33,857 bases of DNA from Berkiella_A sp050252335 (GTDB lineage: Bacteria > Pseudomonadota > Gammaproteobacteria > Berkiellales > Berkiellaceae), in assembly GCA_050252335.1 (NCBI GenBank), contig JBFWLB010000030.1:1-33857 (forward strand), in the 5' to 3' direction. How positions within the stretch are numbered: position 1 is the first letter of the stretch; every line of letters begins with the position of its first letter. The notes beneath the pieces are model-generated. The model worked only from the letters and a program-made list of their open reading frames with translations, ran no database searches and was not told the DNA's origin. This document shows, one piece after another, positions 15,576 through 23,345 of this stretch. Made by a program: the position numbers and the translations under genes.

Positions 15576-16997
15576 TCACAAACTCAATGCCTGCATTAAG
15601 CCATCCACAGGCATATCCCATAGCTGATCTGCATTGTTGAACAATTCAAACCATTGTTCTGTCTTTTGCGGCAAAACTTGATTGCAGTTATTGCAAAATT
15701 TCTCAAGCAACAAAGGAACACCTTCTTTACGGCGGCTTTTATGGCCAACAGGATAAAAAGATTCTCCACTTAAAGCTTGCTTATCATTCTTAAATTGAAT
15801 ATGTAGCTTATTTGGAATAGCGCGTTTACTTGGATCGAAATATGCTTGTGTAAAGGCTGGCTCTTCTATTACTTCCATTTTTGCCCTTAAATTATCAATC
15901 CTTGGATCTTTAGCAAAACTATCTTCATAGTATTCTGCTTTGAGATCGCCCATTAATAGTCCAACCGCCACCATATATTGAATACAATGATCTCTATCTG
16001 CAGGATTATGTAAAGGCCCTTGCTTATCGATAATACGTTTACCCGCTTCTTGCGTGTAAATAGTAATTTTTTCTATATTATCTAAGTCATTTTTTATATC
16101 TGCATGTATGTTAAGCGCGACTTCAACAGCAGTTTGGGCATGAAACTCAGCTGGATAAGAAATCTTGAACAATATGTTTTCCATAACATAACTATCCAGA
16201 GGCTGTGCTATCTTTAAGGGCTTGCCATCAAAATAGCTCGCTTCAAAGCCCCATTTAGATGCAGTCAAAACACTGGGATATCCTTGTTCACCTTGTAAGG
16301 TTAATAAGGCTAAGCGCACCGCGCGACTGGTTGCATCGCCCGCCGCCCATGATTTACGGCTACCCGTGTTTGGTGCATGTCGGTAGGTGCGTAAGCTCTG
16401 CCCGTCTACCCACGCCTGCGAGAGTGCATCGATGATTTGATCTTTAGAACCCCCTAAAAGCTTAGTTGCCAGAGCAGTGCTTGCCACCTTCACAAGTACA
16501 ACGTGATCAAAACCGACCGCATTAAAGCTATTCTCCAAAGCCAAGATACCTTGAATTTCGTACGCCTTAATCATTGCCTCGCAGAGAGATCGAACAGTGT
16601 AAGACGCTTTCACATCAGACATTCTGCAACGATAGTCCATTACCGCAAGTAAAGCACCAAGATTATCAGAAGGATGTCCCCACTCTTTGGCAAGCCAAGT
16701 ATCATTATAATCCAACCAACGAATCATAGTACCAATATCAAAGGCAGCTTTAATGGGATCAAGCACATAATCTGTCGCCGGTACACGCACACCATTTTGA
16801 ATCGTAATGCCTTTCACCCACGGCCCCAACAGCTTTTTACAGGCAGGAAATTTAAGTGCTAAAACAGCACATCCAATACTATCCATCAAAGCCAAGCGTG
16901 CTGTATCAAAAGCAAGGTCACTATGAATTTCTTTATCTGCAACATAATCAGCAATTTCCAACAAAACTTTATCTGGATTGGGTCTAATATTTTGCAT
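15576..16997 (-). CDS. prpD: 2-methylcitrate dehydratase
   Basis: Dehydrates 2-methylcitrate to 2-methyl-cis-aconitate in the methylcitrate cycle that disposes of propionyl-CoA. The 473-aa length matches PrpD (E. coli 483). The MmgE/PrpD signature is clear in the N-terminal all-helical domain: LALMDSIGCAVLAL (35-48), then RWLDYNDTWLAKEWGHPSDN with LGALLAVMDYR following. The C-terminal domain includes FKISYPAEFHAQTAVE and DRDHCIQYMVAVGLLMGD. It is the third gene of a minus-strand prpB-prpC-prpD operon, starting 36 bp after prpC, with AAGGA 5 nt before its ATG. No acnD or prpF is present, so it is the PrpD-type cycle. The hydration step would use a general aconitase encoded elsewhere. Confidence 0.96.
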   Translation of the reverse strand: MQNIRPNPDKVLLEIADYVADKEIHSDLAFDTARLALMDSIGCAVLALKFPACKKLLGPWVKGITIQNGVRVPATDYVLDPIKAAFDIGTMIRWLDYNDTWLAKEWGHPSDNLGALLAVMDYRCRMSDVKASYTVRSLCEAMIKAYEIQGILALENSFNAVGFDHVVLVKVASTALATKLLGGSKDQIIDALSQAWVDGQSLRTYRHAPNTGSRKSWAAGDATSRAVRLALLTLQGEQGYPSVLTASKWGFEASYFDGKPLKIAQPLDSYVMENILFKISYPAEFHAQTAVEVALNIHADIKNDLDNIEKITIYTQEAGKRIIDKQGPLHNPADRDHCIQYMVAVGLLMGDLKAEYYEDSFAKDPRIDNLRAKMEVIEEPAFTQAYFDPSKRAIPNKLHIQFKNDKQALSGESFYPVGHKSRRKEGVPLLLEKFCNNCNQVLPQKTEQWFELFNNADQLWDMPVDGLMQALSL

Positions 16998-17033
16998 AAC
17001 AGTCCTTTATTCTTTTTCTTTGCAGATCACAAA

Positions 17034-18179
17034 CTAACGCACAGAAATATCTGTCAATGGTCTAGCACTTGGACCAATATATTCTGCTGTAGGTCGGATA
17101 AGCTTATTATCTTTACGTTGCTCTATAATGTGCGCTGCCCAACCTGTGATTCTTGACATCACAAAAAGAGGTGTAAACATAAAAGTAGGTATGCCACAAA
17201 AATGATAAGCACTGGCACTGTAAAAATCTAAATTTGGAAATAATTTTTTCTCTTCCCACATCATAGATTCAATTTTTTCTGAAACAGGATAAATTGTTTT
17301 ATCCCCAGAGAATTCAGCCAATATTTTTGATTGTGCTTTTATCACATCAGAGCGTGGATCACATTTCTTGTAAACACGATGCCCAAAACCCATAATCAAT
17401 TCTTTTTTCTCTAGCATTTCTTTAATACGTGTTTGTGCTTCTTCAACGCTATTAAACTGAGAAATCAAATACATTGCAGCTTCATTTGCACCGCCATGTA
17501 ATGGGCCTCTTAAAGTACCAATGGCTGCGGTTACCGCAGAATAGAAATCAGATTTCGTCCCGGTACAAACGCGTGCCGCAAAAGTAGAAGCATTAAATTC
17601 ATGTTCAGCATATAAAATCAAAGAAATATCTAATGTTTTTTCCATCACTTCTGCTAAATCTGAATGCTGACGCATCCGTGGCCCATGTAATAAAGTTAGA
17701 AAGTGTGCAGCAGTGGTTTCTGCAGCAATATTGACTTCAATTTTATGGCCGTTTTGATGATAGTGGTACCAATACAATAAGGCAGAAGGAAAAATCGCAA
17801 GCAGTCTATCTGCAATATCTTCCGCTCTTTTGCCTTCCACTTCAGGCTCAAGCACGCCTAATAAAGAGCAAGTTGTACGCAATACATCCATGGGATGTGC
17901 GCTGCCAGGCATTTTCTCTAAGCAATTTGCTAATGCCGGTGGAATACCACGTAAACTTTTTAATTTATTTTGATAATTTTTTAACTGCTGTTTATTAGGT
18001 AAGGTGCCCCAAATCAGCAAATGTGCGACTTCTTCAAAGCATGCTTTTTCAGTCAAATCATAAATAGAATAACCGCGATAATGTAAATTATCGCCGTCTT
18101 CACCGACAGTGCATATCGCCGTTCTTCCTGCAACAACACCTTTTAATCCTGCTTGGCTCCCTGTTGGATTACTACTCAT
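17034..18179 (-). CDS. prpC: 2-methylcitrate synthase
   Basis: Condenses propionyl-CoA with oxaloacetate to 2-methylcitrate. It belongs to the citrate synthase superfamily, with the three catalytic residues visible when counted from ATG 18179 (381 aa): His228 in LHGGANEAA, His267 in GFGHRVYKKCDPRSD, and Asp318 in NLDFYSASAYH. The short length and N-terminal GLKGVVAGRTAICTV are typical of PrpC rather than the longer GltA. I prefer the ATG at 18179 to the GTG one codon earlier: GGAG of the prpB 3' end lies 7 nt upstream. The ATG overlaps the end of prpB by 8 bp, which suggests translational coupling. A residual citrate synthase activity is usual in this family. Confidence 0.96.
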   Translation of the reverse strand: MSSNPTGSQAGLKGVVAGRTAICTVGEDGDNLHYRGYSIYDLTEKACFEEVAHLLIWGTLPNKQQLKNYQNKLKSLRGIPPALANCLEKMPGSAHPMDVLRTTCSLLGVLEPEVEGKRAEDIADRLLAIFPSALLYWYHYHQNGHKIEVNIAAETTAAHFLTLLHGPRMRQHSDLAEVMEKTLDISLILYAEHEFNASTFAARVCTGTKSDFYSAVTAAIGTLRGPLHGGANEAAMYLISQFNSVEEAQTRIKEMLEKKELIMGFGHRVYKKCDPRSDVIKAQSKILAEFSGDKTIYPVSEKIESMMWEEKKLFPNLDFYSASAYHFCGIPTFMFTPLFVMSRITGWAAHIIEQRKDNKLIRPTAEYIGPSARPLTDISVR

Positions 18180-19065
18180 CACTTGACTCCTCTTGCTCTA
18201 AATAACGATTTATTTTTTCTTCATATTGTACATAATTTAATACATCATACAGCTCATCACGTGTTTGCATTAAAGAAATGACGGATTGCTGTGTACCTTC
18301 TTGACGAATCGCTTGAAACACACGAGATGCCGCTTGGTTCATCGCTCGAAAAGCACTTAAAGGGTAAAGAACCATATCAACATTATTTTGTTTGAGTTGT
18401 TCCACTGTATAAAGTTGTGTTTTGCCAAATTCAGTAATATTTGCTAAAAGCGGAATAGAAATATGTGATTTGAAGCGTTTATATTGAGCAAGATCGGTAA
18501 CAGCTTCTAAAAATAATGCATCAGCCCCTGCTGCTTCATAAGCTTTAACTCTTTTAATGGTTTCTTCTTCTGCTTCATAATGCAAAGCGTCCGTACGCGC
18601 CATTAACATGAATTGCGAATTTGTTTTACCTGCACATGCCGCTTCTAAGCGAGCACACATTGTATTAGTCTTAACGATTTTCTTTCCATCTCGATGACCA
18701 CAGCGTTTAAAATTTGCTTGATCTTCTATATGAGCTGCCATTGCACCTGCATTACAGAGCAGTTTAACAGCTCTTTCTGTATTGAGAGGGCTATCCCATC
18801 CCGTATCAATATCTACCAATAAGGGTAAATTTGTTATCCGCGTAATAGACTGAACTTCGTGCAAAACATCATCGAGTGAGGTCAAGCCCAAATCAGGAAG
18901 CCCTCGAACGTTCGCGACACCAGCCCCTGATAAATACAAAGCTTTGAAACCTTGTTGCTCAGCGATTTTTGCACTCAATGCATTGATAACACCCACAATT
19001 TGCAAAGGGTGTTCATTTTGAAGAGCATCATAAAAAGAATTTTTTTGAGTCATAACTTGTTCCAT
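18172..19065 (-). CDS. prpB: 2-methylisocitrate lyase
   Basis: Cleaves 2-methylisocitrate to pyruvate and succinate, the last step of the methylcitrate cycle. A 297-aa member of the isocitrate lyase/PEP mutase superfamily: the active-site loop KRCGHRDGK (120-128, catalytic Cys122), the Mg-binding DIDTGW (85-90) and AHIEDQ (111-116) are all present, as is YLSGAGVANVRGLPD (44-58), typical of PrpB. First gene of the prp operon. Two starts are possible: ATG 19065, or ATG 19053 four codons later, which has GGAA 6-7 nt upstream; I list the longer form. No PrpR-type regulator is encoded nearby. A long imperfect palindrome occupies the upstream region. Confidence 0.96.
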   Translation of the reverse strand: MEQVMTQKNSFYDALQNEHPLQIVGVINALSAKIAEQQGFKALYLSGAGVANVRGLPDLGLTSLDDVLHEVQSITRITNLPLLVDIDTGWDSPLNTERAVKLLCNAGAMAAHIEDQANFKRCGHRDGKKIVKTNTMCARLEAACAGKTNSQFMLMARTDALHYEAEEETIKRVKAYEAAGADALFLEAVTDLAQYKRFKSHISIPLLANITEFGKTQLYTVEQLKQNNVDMVLYPLSAFRAMNQAASRVFQAIRQEGTQQSVISLMQTRDELYDVLNYVQYEEKINRYLEQEESSDE

Positions 19066-19085
19066 AAGTTATTTTAGGTGGAAGC

Positions 19086-19212
19086 TATAGTCACAACACA
19101 TGAATGTTAAGGTAGGCGTCAAGCCTCGAGCAACCAAAATGTACATAGCAGTACATGAGGATTGCGAGAAGGCGCAAACAACACCTTCTAACATTTATGC
19201 GCGAAGACTATA
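19086..19212. repeat. 127-bp imperfect palindrome between the permease gene and prpB
   Basis: The ends TATAGTC (19086-19092) and GACTATA (19206-19212) are inverted copies. Matching arms continue inward (CATGAATGTTA...AAGGT against the reverse complement of ACCTTCTAACATTTATG), and the centre is ATGTAC-atagca-GTACAT (19139-19156). The whole can fold into one long interrupted hairpin. It could be a MITE/REP-like element, the 3' end of the permease mRNA, or a leader structure of prpB. No gene is seen in 19066-19274. Confidence 0.7.
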
Positions 19213-19274
19213 TTGTAACCTGCCTAAAACCAAGCTTCTAGCCCACAAGCTTCAAATAAGTTTTTAAATTAACT

Positions 19275-20666
19275 TTATTTTGAAATCCAATGTGCTTTTC
19301 TAAGCATGATAAATAAGAGTGGTGGCAAAGAAAGGGTAACAAGCCCAACAATAAGATAAGCTTTATATAAAATTTGGTTTTCCATATTTAACTGTGCGGG
19401 TGGAATAAAACAGATTGTCATTGCAAACAAAGAAGCCAATATTCCCAAACAAGCAACGACCCACATACCCATATTATTTTTACCTGGCACACGGTAATGC
19501 CTTAATACTTCTTTTTGCGTATACCGCAATCTAATACCCGCGGCAAAAATTAAAATATACATAATCATTGCAAATTGAATGGTCAGTGCGGTTACAATCC
19601 AAAATGAGCTATTTACATCAGGCATAAAAAAGAAAATCAGCGTCAATGAAGAAGCAATGACTGCTTGAAATAAAAGTGTACCAATTGGCATATTATTTTT
19701 ATTTACTTTCTGCAAAAAAGGTGGCAAAAAACCATCTGTCGCACAGGTTAGAATGCCTTTTGCAGGCCCTAAAATCCAGGTATTAATACCCGCAAGTGAA
19801 CCAACCACTGCCATGAAGGCTAACACAGGCACCGCCCAGACCATACCAAAGGCATGAAAAAATGCTTCATAGGCCTGCATAAGTCCAGCGAATAAACTCA
19901 CATCTGTTTTTGAAACAACAAATGCGATTGATAATGAACCCAATATTGAGATAGCCAAGATAATAACGGCTGATATAAGTATGGCTCTAGGATAATCTCG
20001 CTGCGGATTTTTGGCTTCTCTAGCGTGAAAAGCAGACATTTCCATACCTGCCAAACCTAATAAAACACCCGCAAAAAACACCATACTTTCAAGGCGAAAC
20101 TCTGGCAAAGCTGACTGCATACTGACTTCCATTTTAATAGGGTTACCTAGATATAACCAAATTAGACCTAAGGAAATAATCAGAATACCCGGCAACAAAG
20201 TACCTAATATGGCACCCATTGAGCTGATCCAACCGGAAGTTTTCATTCCTAAAAAATTAACAAAAGTTGCTATCCAAAAAACACTTAGCATTACAACAAC
20301 CATGTAATGTTTATTATGGATAAGATCGGGGTTAAAGATGTAAGCAAATGCACCAGCAGTAAAGGTCAACACTGTTGGATACCAAGAGATGCTCAACATC
20401 CAAGAAATCCACACCGCAAAAAAACCAACTTTTTTACCAAAGGCTTCACTTACCCATGCATAGAGACCACCCGCATGCGGCCACCCTGTTGCAAGCTCAG
20501 CGCAAACCAGCGCTGTTGGAATAAAAAAGACAAATGCAGCTAAAAGATAATAAAAAATACTAGCAAAGCCATACTCGACCATGATAGAAAGATTTCTCAA
20601 ACTGATGATTGCTGCAACATTAATCATCGCCAGAGTAAAAACACCGAGTATTCTTTGGTTAACCAA
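19275..20666 (-). CDS. APC-superfamily amino-acid permease
   Basis: A 463-aa inner-membrane transporter with about 12 hydrophobic segments. The first helix LGVFTLAMINVAAIISLRNL and the loop AELATGWPHAGGLYAWVSEAFG (58-79) are characteristic of the glutamate/GABA-antiporter-like branch of the APC superfamily. It should import or exchange an amino acid, but the substrate cannot be read from sequence. The start is a TTG (20666) with AAAGG 6 nt upstream; no ATG upstream is in frame, and a later ATG would cut into the first helix. It shares direction with prpB but is separated by 209 bp and a large palindrome, so it is probably its own unit. Divergent from ankyrin gene 2. Confidence 0.9.
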   Translation of the reverse strand: MVNQRILGVFTLAMINVAAIISLRNLSIMVEYGFASIFYYLLAAFVFFIPTALVCAELATGWPHAGGLYAWVSEAFGKKVGFFAVWISWMLSISWYPTVLTFTAGAFAYIFNPDLIHNKHYMVVVMLSVFWIATFVNFLGMKTSGWISSMGAILGTLLPGILIISLGLIWLYLGNPIKMEVSMQSALPEFRLESMVFFAGVLLGLAGMEMSAFHAREAKNPQRDYPRAILISAVIILAISILGSLSIAFVVSKTDVSLFAGLMQAYEAFFHAFGMVWAVPVLAFMAVVGSLAGINTWILGPAKGILTCATDGFLPPFLQKVNKNNMPIGTLLFQAVIASSLTLIFFFMPDVNSSFWIVTALTIQFAMIMYILIFAAGIRLRYTQKEVLRHYRVPGKNNMGMWVVACLGILASLFAMTICFIPPAQLNMENQILYKAYLIVGLVTLSLPPLLFIMLRKAHWISK

Positions 20667-20781
20667 CTGTAGCCTTTGGTCTGTATAAATATTAGCCGGA
20701 AAGCTTATCTTAACTTGTCCTTAGGATGCAATCATTAATTGGACTCATCACCGTTTTGTATAGCTTCGAAGATTTGTTATC

Positions 20782-20803
20782 TAACAATCAAATTATATTG
20801 TTA
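20782..20803 (+). promoter_or_regulatory. Inverted repeat overlapping a -10-like box upstream of ankyrin gene 2
   Basis: TAACAAT-caaattat-ATTGTTA is a 7-bp inverted repeat with TATATT inside it, ending 17 bp before the start codon. The arrangement fits an operator over a promoter. AAGGA (20809-20813) is the ribosome-binding site, 7 nt from the ATG. The -35 box is not clear. Confidence 0.4.
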
Positions 20804-20820
20804 AATTTAAGGAATTATTA

Positions 20821-22569
20821 ATGCCATTCCCTATTATCTCATTTGATGCAACTGTGGAATTAAGCCAAACACAATACTATTTAAAAGCGGCTATAGAATT
20901 ACTTGGAGCAGAAGCTTTTGAAGGACCTGGTAGAGATTATAATGGTTTTCCAGAAATATTGTTTAGAGCGGCCAATCTTGGAGAATACCTAAACAAATCA
21001 GAAACCGCTTCTATCATGCTTTTCCATCAAATTGCGAGACATCCTGAAAGGGAATACACTTATAGAAATTTCAATTCAGCCATGACCTTTGGCTCATTTG
21101 TTGCATCAAATCTCTTAATACCCACTGTGCTAAACCGCTATCAAGGCAATCCAAATTTTAACAAGATACTTGCATACCATCTTCTCAAATCAGCAACCAA
21201 TGCTTATAACGCAGCAGCCTTACATTACCAAGATAATGCAACAGAGCAAAGCATTCAAGAATGTCATCAACTCTTAATTTATGCATATTCTTTACTAAAT
21301 GCCTGCGAATTTTTATGCCCTGATGCAATAGAACAAGATCCTTATTTACAGAAAACACACCACACTTTACTAGAAAATTTCATTGCTGCAAAAGAAGAAC
21401 TCCAAGCAAAAGGCATTGTGCTTGAAGTGAATGAGCTTAATACTCTTGTTGAAAAAAGAAATACCATTGAAGAAAGAATGTTTAGAAACACAAAGGCACG
21501 CGTTATCTTTACACCAGAGCTAAAATGGGCGCAAAGATTAAATCCATCTGCTTTAGCAGAACTCATTCACATTATCCAAGAAATACAGACAGGTAATCTA
21601 CCCAGACAACAGATTGCGCTCTATCTCTCTCATTCTGTAGGTCATGCAATCACTTTAGATATTTCTAAAAATAATAACTCTCAAAAAATAGAGATTATTG
21701 CATTAGAATCAACCTGCAACTGGCAATTTGTAGATGCTTTACAAAAAATAACAGATGCCCTCACAAAATCTGAAATCAAACATAATATTATTGCCTGTCA
21801 AACAGGGTTACAAAAAGATGGCATGAGCTGTACGGCTTATGTTTTATGCTTTTTATCCTTACTTGCCAAAACATCCTTTCAAGAACTCAGTCAAAAAACA
21901 GCATCCTTTCACACACAACCAGATTTTTTCATCTCTTCTCAATTAGGCTCACAATCTATGTCTACCATTCCAAATGTCAGATGGTTCGACGTAACAGCAT
22001 TAGGTAAAAAAGCGGTGATGATGGGTCAATCTTTTACAAAAATGCGTAGTGATCTACAGAAACTCTTTCCAGATCTTGAACACAAAAAAATTGAAGCCAT
22101 GATCACGGATCTAAAAAGGCATTATAATATAGATAGCAAAGAGATTAGCTCTTATATTGACTACAAGCGCAGAGAATACAAAGCCATTGCATCAGGACAA
22201 CCCTTTAAGCATATCTCTTGGGATGGCATTGCAGCGAAGCTAACAGGGACATCTCAAAAAATACCACCCACACGAGAAGTGGCATTGCGTCGCTTAGCAG
22301 CAGGCTTTGGAACAGCTCAAGAACTCGAATATCTGATTTCCAGTATGGAAGAATTATCTCTCTCCTGCCAAGACAGCGGTGAAAAGGGTTATACCCCTTT
22401 ACATCATGCAGTTAAAAATGCCAAAGAGAAAAGAGCTTTCTTATTGTTAAGCTCAGGTGCCGATCCCGATATTGCGGATAAAACACCAGAGCACAAAACA
22501 GCAAGACAATATGCTGAAGAATTAGAAACCACCCAACCTTCATATATAAAGACCAAACTTGCACAATAA
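20821..22569 (+). CDS. Ankyrin-repeat protein 2 with YopJ-like (clan CE) catalytic core
   Basis: A 582-aa protein with no signal peptide. The N-terminal 220 residues look all-helical. The middle carries GHAITLDI (His275), IEIIALEST (Glu296) and LQKDGMSCTAYVL (Gln331, Cys337). The order His-Glu-Gln-Cys, the 21- and 41-residue gaps (19 and 44 for His109-Glu128-Cys172 of YopJ), the Gln exactly 6 before the Cys, and the beta-strand pattern around His and Glu match YopJ-family Ser/Thr acetyltransferases and the wider clan CE of cysteine peptidases. Two ankyrin repeats close the protein (about 485-570; GYTPLHHAVKNAKEKRAFLLLSSGADPD). The C-terminus EELETTQPSYIKTKLAQ has the acidic-then-polar character of Dot/Icm signals. 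I infer a translocated host-modifying enzyme. Protease, deubiquitinase or acetyltransferase cannot be told apart here. Confidence 0.78.
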   Translation: MPFPIISFDATVELSQTQYYLKAAIELLGAEAFEGPGRDYNGFPEILFRAANLGEYLNKSETASIMLFHQIARHPEREYTYRNFNSAMTFGSFVASNLLIPTVLNRYQGNPNFNKILAYHLLKSATNAYNAAALHYQDNATEQSIQECHQLLIYAYSLLNACEFLCPDAIEQDPYLQKTHHTLLENFIAAKEELQAKGIVLEVNELNTLVEKRNTIEERMFRNTKARVIFTPELKWAQRLNPSALAELIHIIQEIQTGNLPRQQIALYLSHSVGHAITLDISKNNNSQKIEIIALESTCNWQFVDALQKITDALTKSEIKHNIIACQTGLQKDGMSCTAYVLCFLSLLAKTSFQELSQKTASFHTQPDFFISSQLGSQSMSTIPNVRWFDVTALGKKAVMMGQSFTKMRSDLQKLFPDLEHKKIEAMITDLKRHYNIDSKEISSYIDYKRREYKAIASGQPFKHISWDGIAAKLTGTSQKIPPTREVALRRLAAGFGTAQELEYLISSMEELSLSCQDSGEKGYTPLHHAVKNAKEKRAFLLLSSGADPDIADKTPEHKTARQYAEELETTQPSYIKTKLAQ

Positions 22570-22589
22570 AGCACTGAATCATGTAATGC

Positions 22590-22745
22590 CGGTCAGTAAA
22601 GAAATGAACGAAGTGAATAATTTTCTTCCCTTGGAATCAAGGGAAGAGGCTCAGCTTTAGTGAGCAGATGGATTTTTTTAAATCTTTATTTATAAAATCC
22701 CTCCGCCGCAGACAGCGACTCCCTTTGATTGTAAAGCTGTCTCTT
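22590..22745. repeat. Degenerate relative of the structured intergenic element (copy C1)
   Basis: Keeps the family logic with diverged sequence. A perfect 10-bp hairpin TCTTCCCTTG-gaat-CAAGGGAAGA (22624-22647) is followed by GCTCA-gctttag-TGAGC (22649-22665), then AAATCCCTCCGCCGCAGACAG and GCGACTCCCTTT, parallel to AAATCCCTCTG...GCGTCTCCCTTT in the full copies. It lies just downstream of ankyrin gene 2 and may also end its transcript. Confidence 0.55.
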
Positions 22746-22794
22746 AGTCACATTTTTGATTAAGCTACAGAGTTATATTTTTAACAGAGCTCTC

Positions 22795-22972
22795 GATGAG
22801 CATAGCGAATAAAAAATCCCACTTTTTGAAGGGGGATGCGCACTGATAAGTGCGCAAGGGGGATTTATGCTGGAAGCTAAACTCAAAAAGCTAAATCCCT
22901 CTGCTCGTCGCAGCTACGCTGCACGAGCGTCTCCCTTTACGAAAGTGAGAACATGTTCGCTTTGCGGACGAA
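22795..22972. repeat. MITE-like structured intergenic element, copy C2 (full length)
   Basis: Left end GATGAGCATAGCGAAT with TCCCACTTTTTGAAGGGGGA, right end CGTCTCCCTTTACGAAAGTG and a GTTCGCTTTGCGGAC tail. Two internal hairpins: TGCGCACT-gata-AGTGCGCA (22837-22856) and GCTCGT-c-GCAGC-tac-GCTGC-ACGAGC (22903-22928). No ORF of note. The bases from here to 23150 show no gene. Confidence 0.85.
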
Positions 22973-23150
22973 GAAAAAGACAGTTACTATGCTTATAGTC
23001 AACTTATGTCGAAGAGACAGGATTATACAAAGTGGGCGTAGGATGCTTCGCACCAACACTCATACTTGTATAGGTGCTAATCTTTTTATAAACGAAATAT
23101 AGATTAGGGATTCTGCTCTAGATTATCAACCAAATAAGCTTTTATTATCT

Positions 23151-23185
23151 TTAAGTTGACGCATATGAGCCTTCGCTGGCATGAC
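23151..23185 (+). repeat. 35-bp direct repeat, left copy
   Basis: Reads TTAAGTTGACGCATATGAGC followed by CTTCGCTGGCATGAC. It is nearly identical (3 differences by eye) and in the same orientation as 24886-24920. The pair brackets the beta-CASP nuclease gene. Confidence 0.8.
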
Positions 23186-23193
23186 AACATAAA

Positions 23194-23277
23194 TCACTTA
23201 ATGCAGGTACGGATAAAACACCAGGGCACAAAACAGCAAGACAATATGCTAGTGATTTAGTGAGTTTCCATTCATGA
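23194..23277 (+). pseudogene. Fragment of an ankyrin-repeat gene (3' end)
   Basis: Bases 23211-23250 match 22476-22515, the last ankyrin repeat of ankyrin gene 2, at 39 of 40 positions. The reading frame is open from SLNAG through TDKTPGHKTARQYA (compare ADKTPEHKTARQYA in the intact gene) to a TGA at 23275, with a different short C-terminus (SDLVSFHS). Upstream the homology breaks off within a few codons, next to the 35-bp repeat. It is therefore either the remnant of a second ankyrin gene or a recombination scar of the neighbour. No start codon or ribosome-binding site supports expression. Confidence 0.75.
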
Positions 23278-23345
23278 GTTGTAACTTCAAATAAATTACT
23301 GATTAATAGCATTATTAATACGCGGACATAATATTTAGGATAGTT

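Noticed and set aside
15405..15599. 64-codon ORF across repeat copy B
   Set aside because: It follows the repeat's hairpins and runs into the prpD 3' end; no ribosome-binding site. Repeat-derived ORFs like this are often mis-annotated.
22590..22972. Possible CRISPR array from the clustered hairpins C1 and C2
   Set aside because: Only two non-identical units, no regular spacing or unique spacers, and no cas genes; they belong to the dispersed element family.
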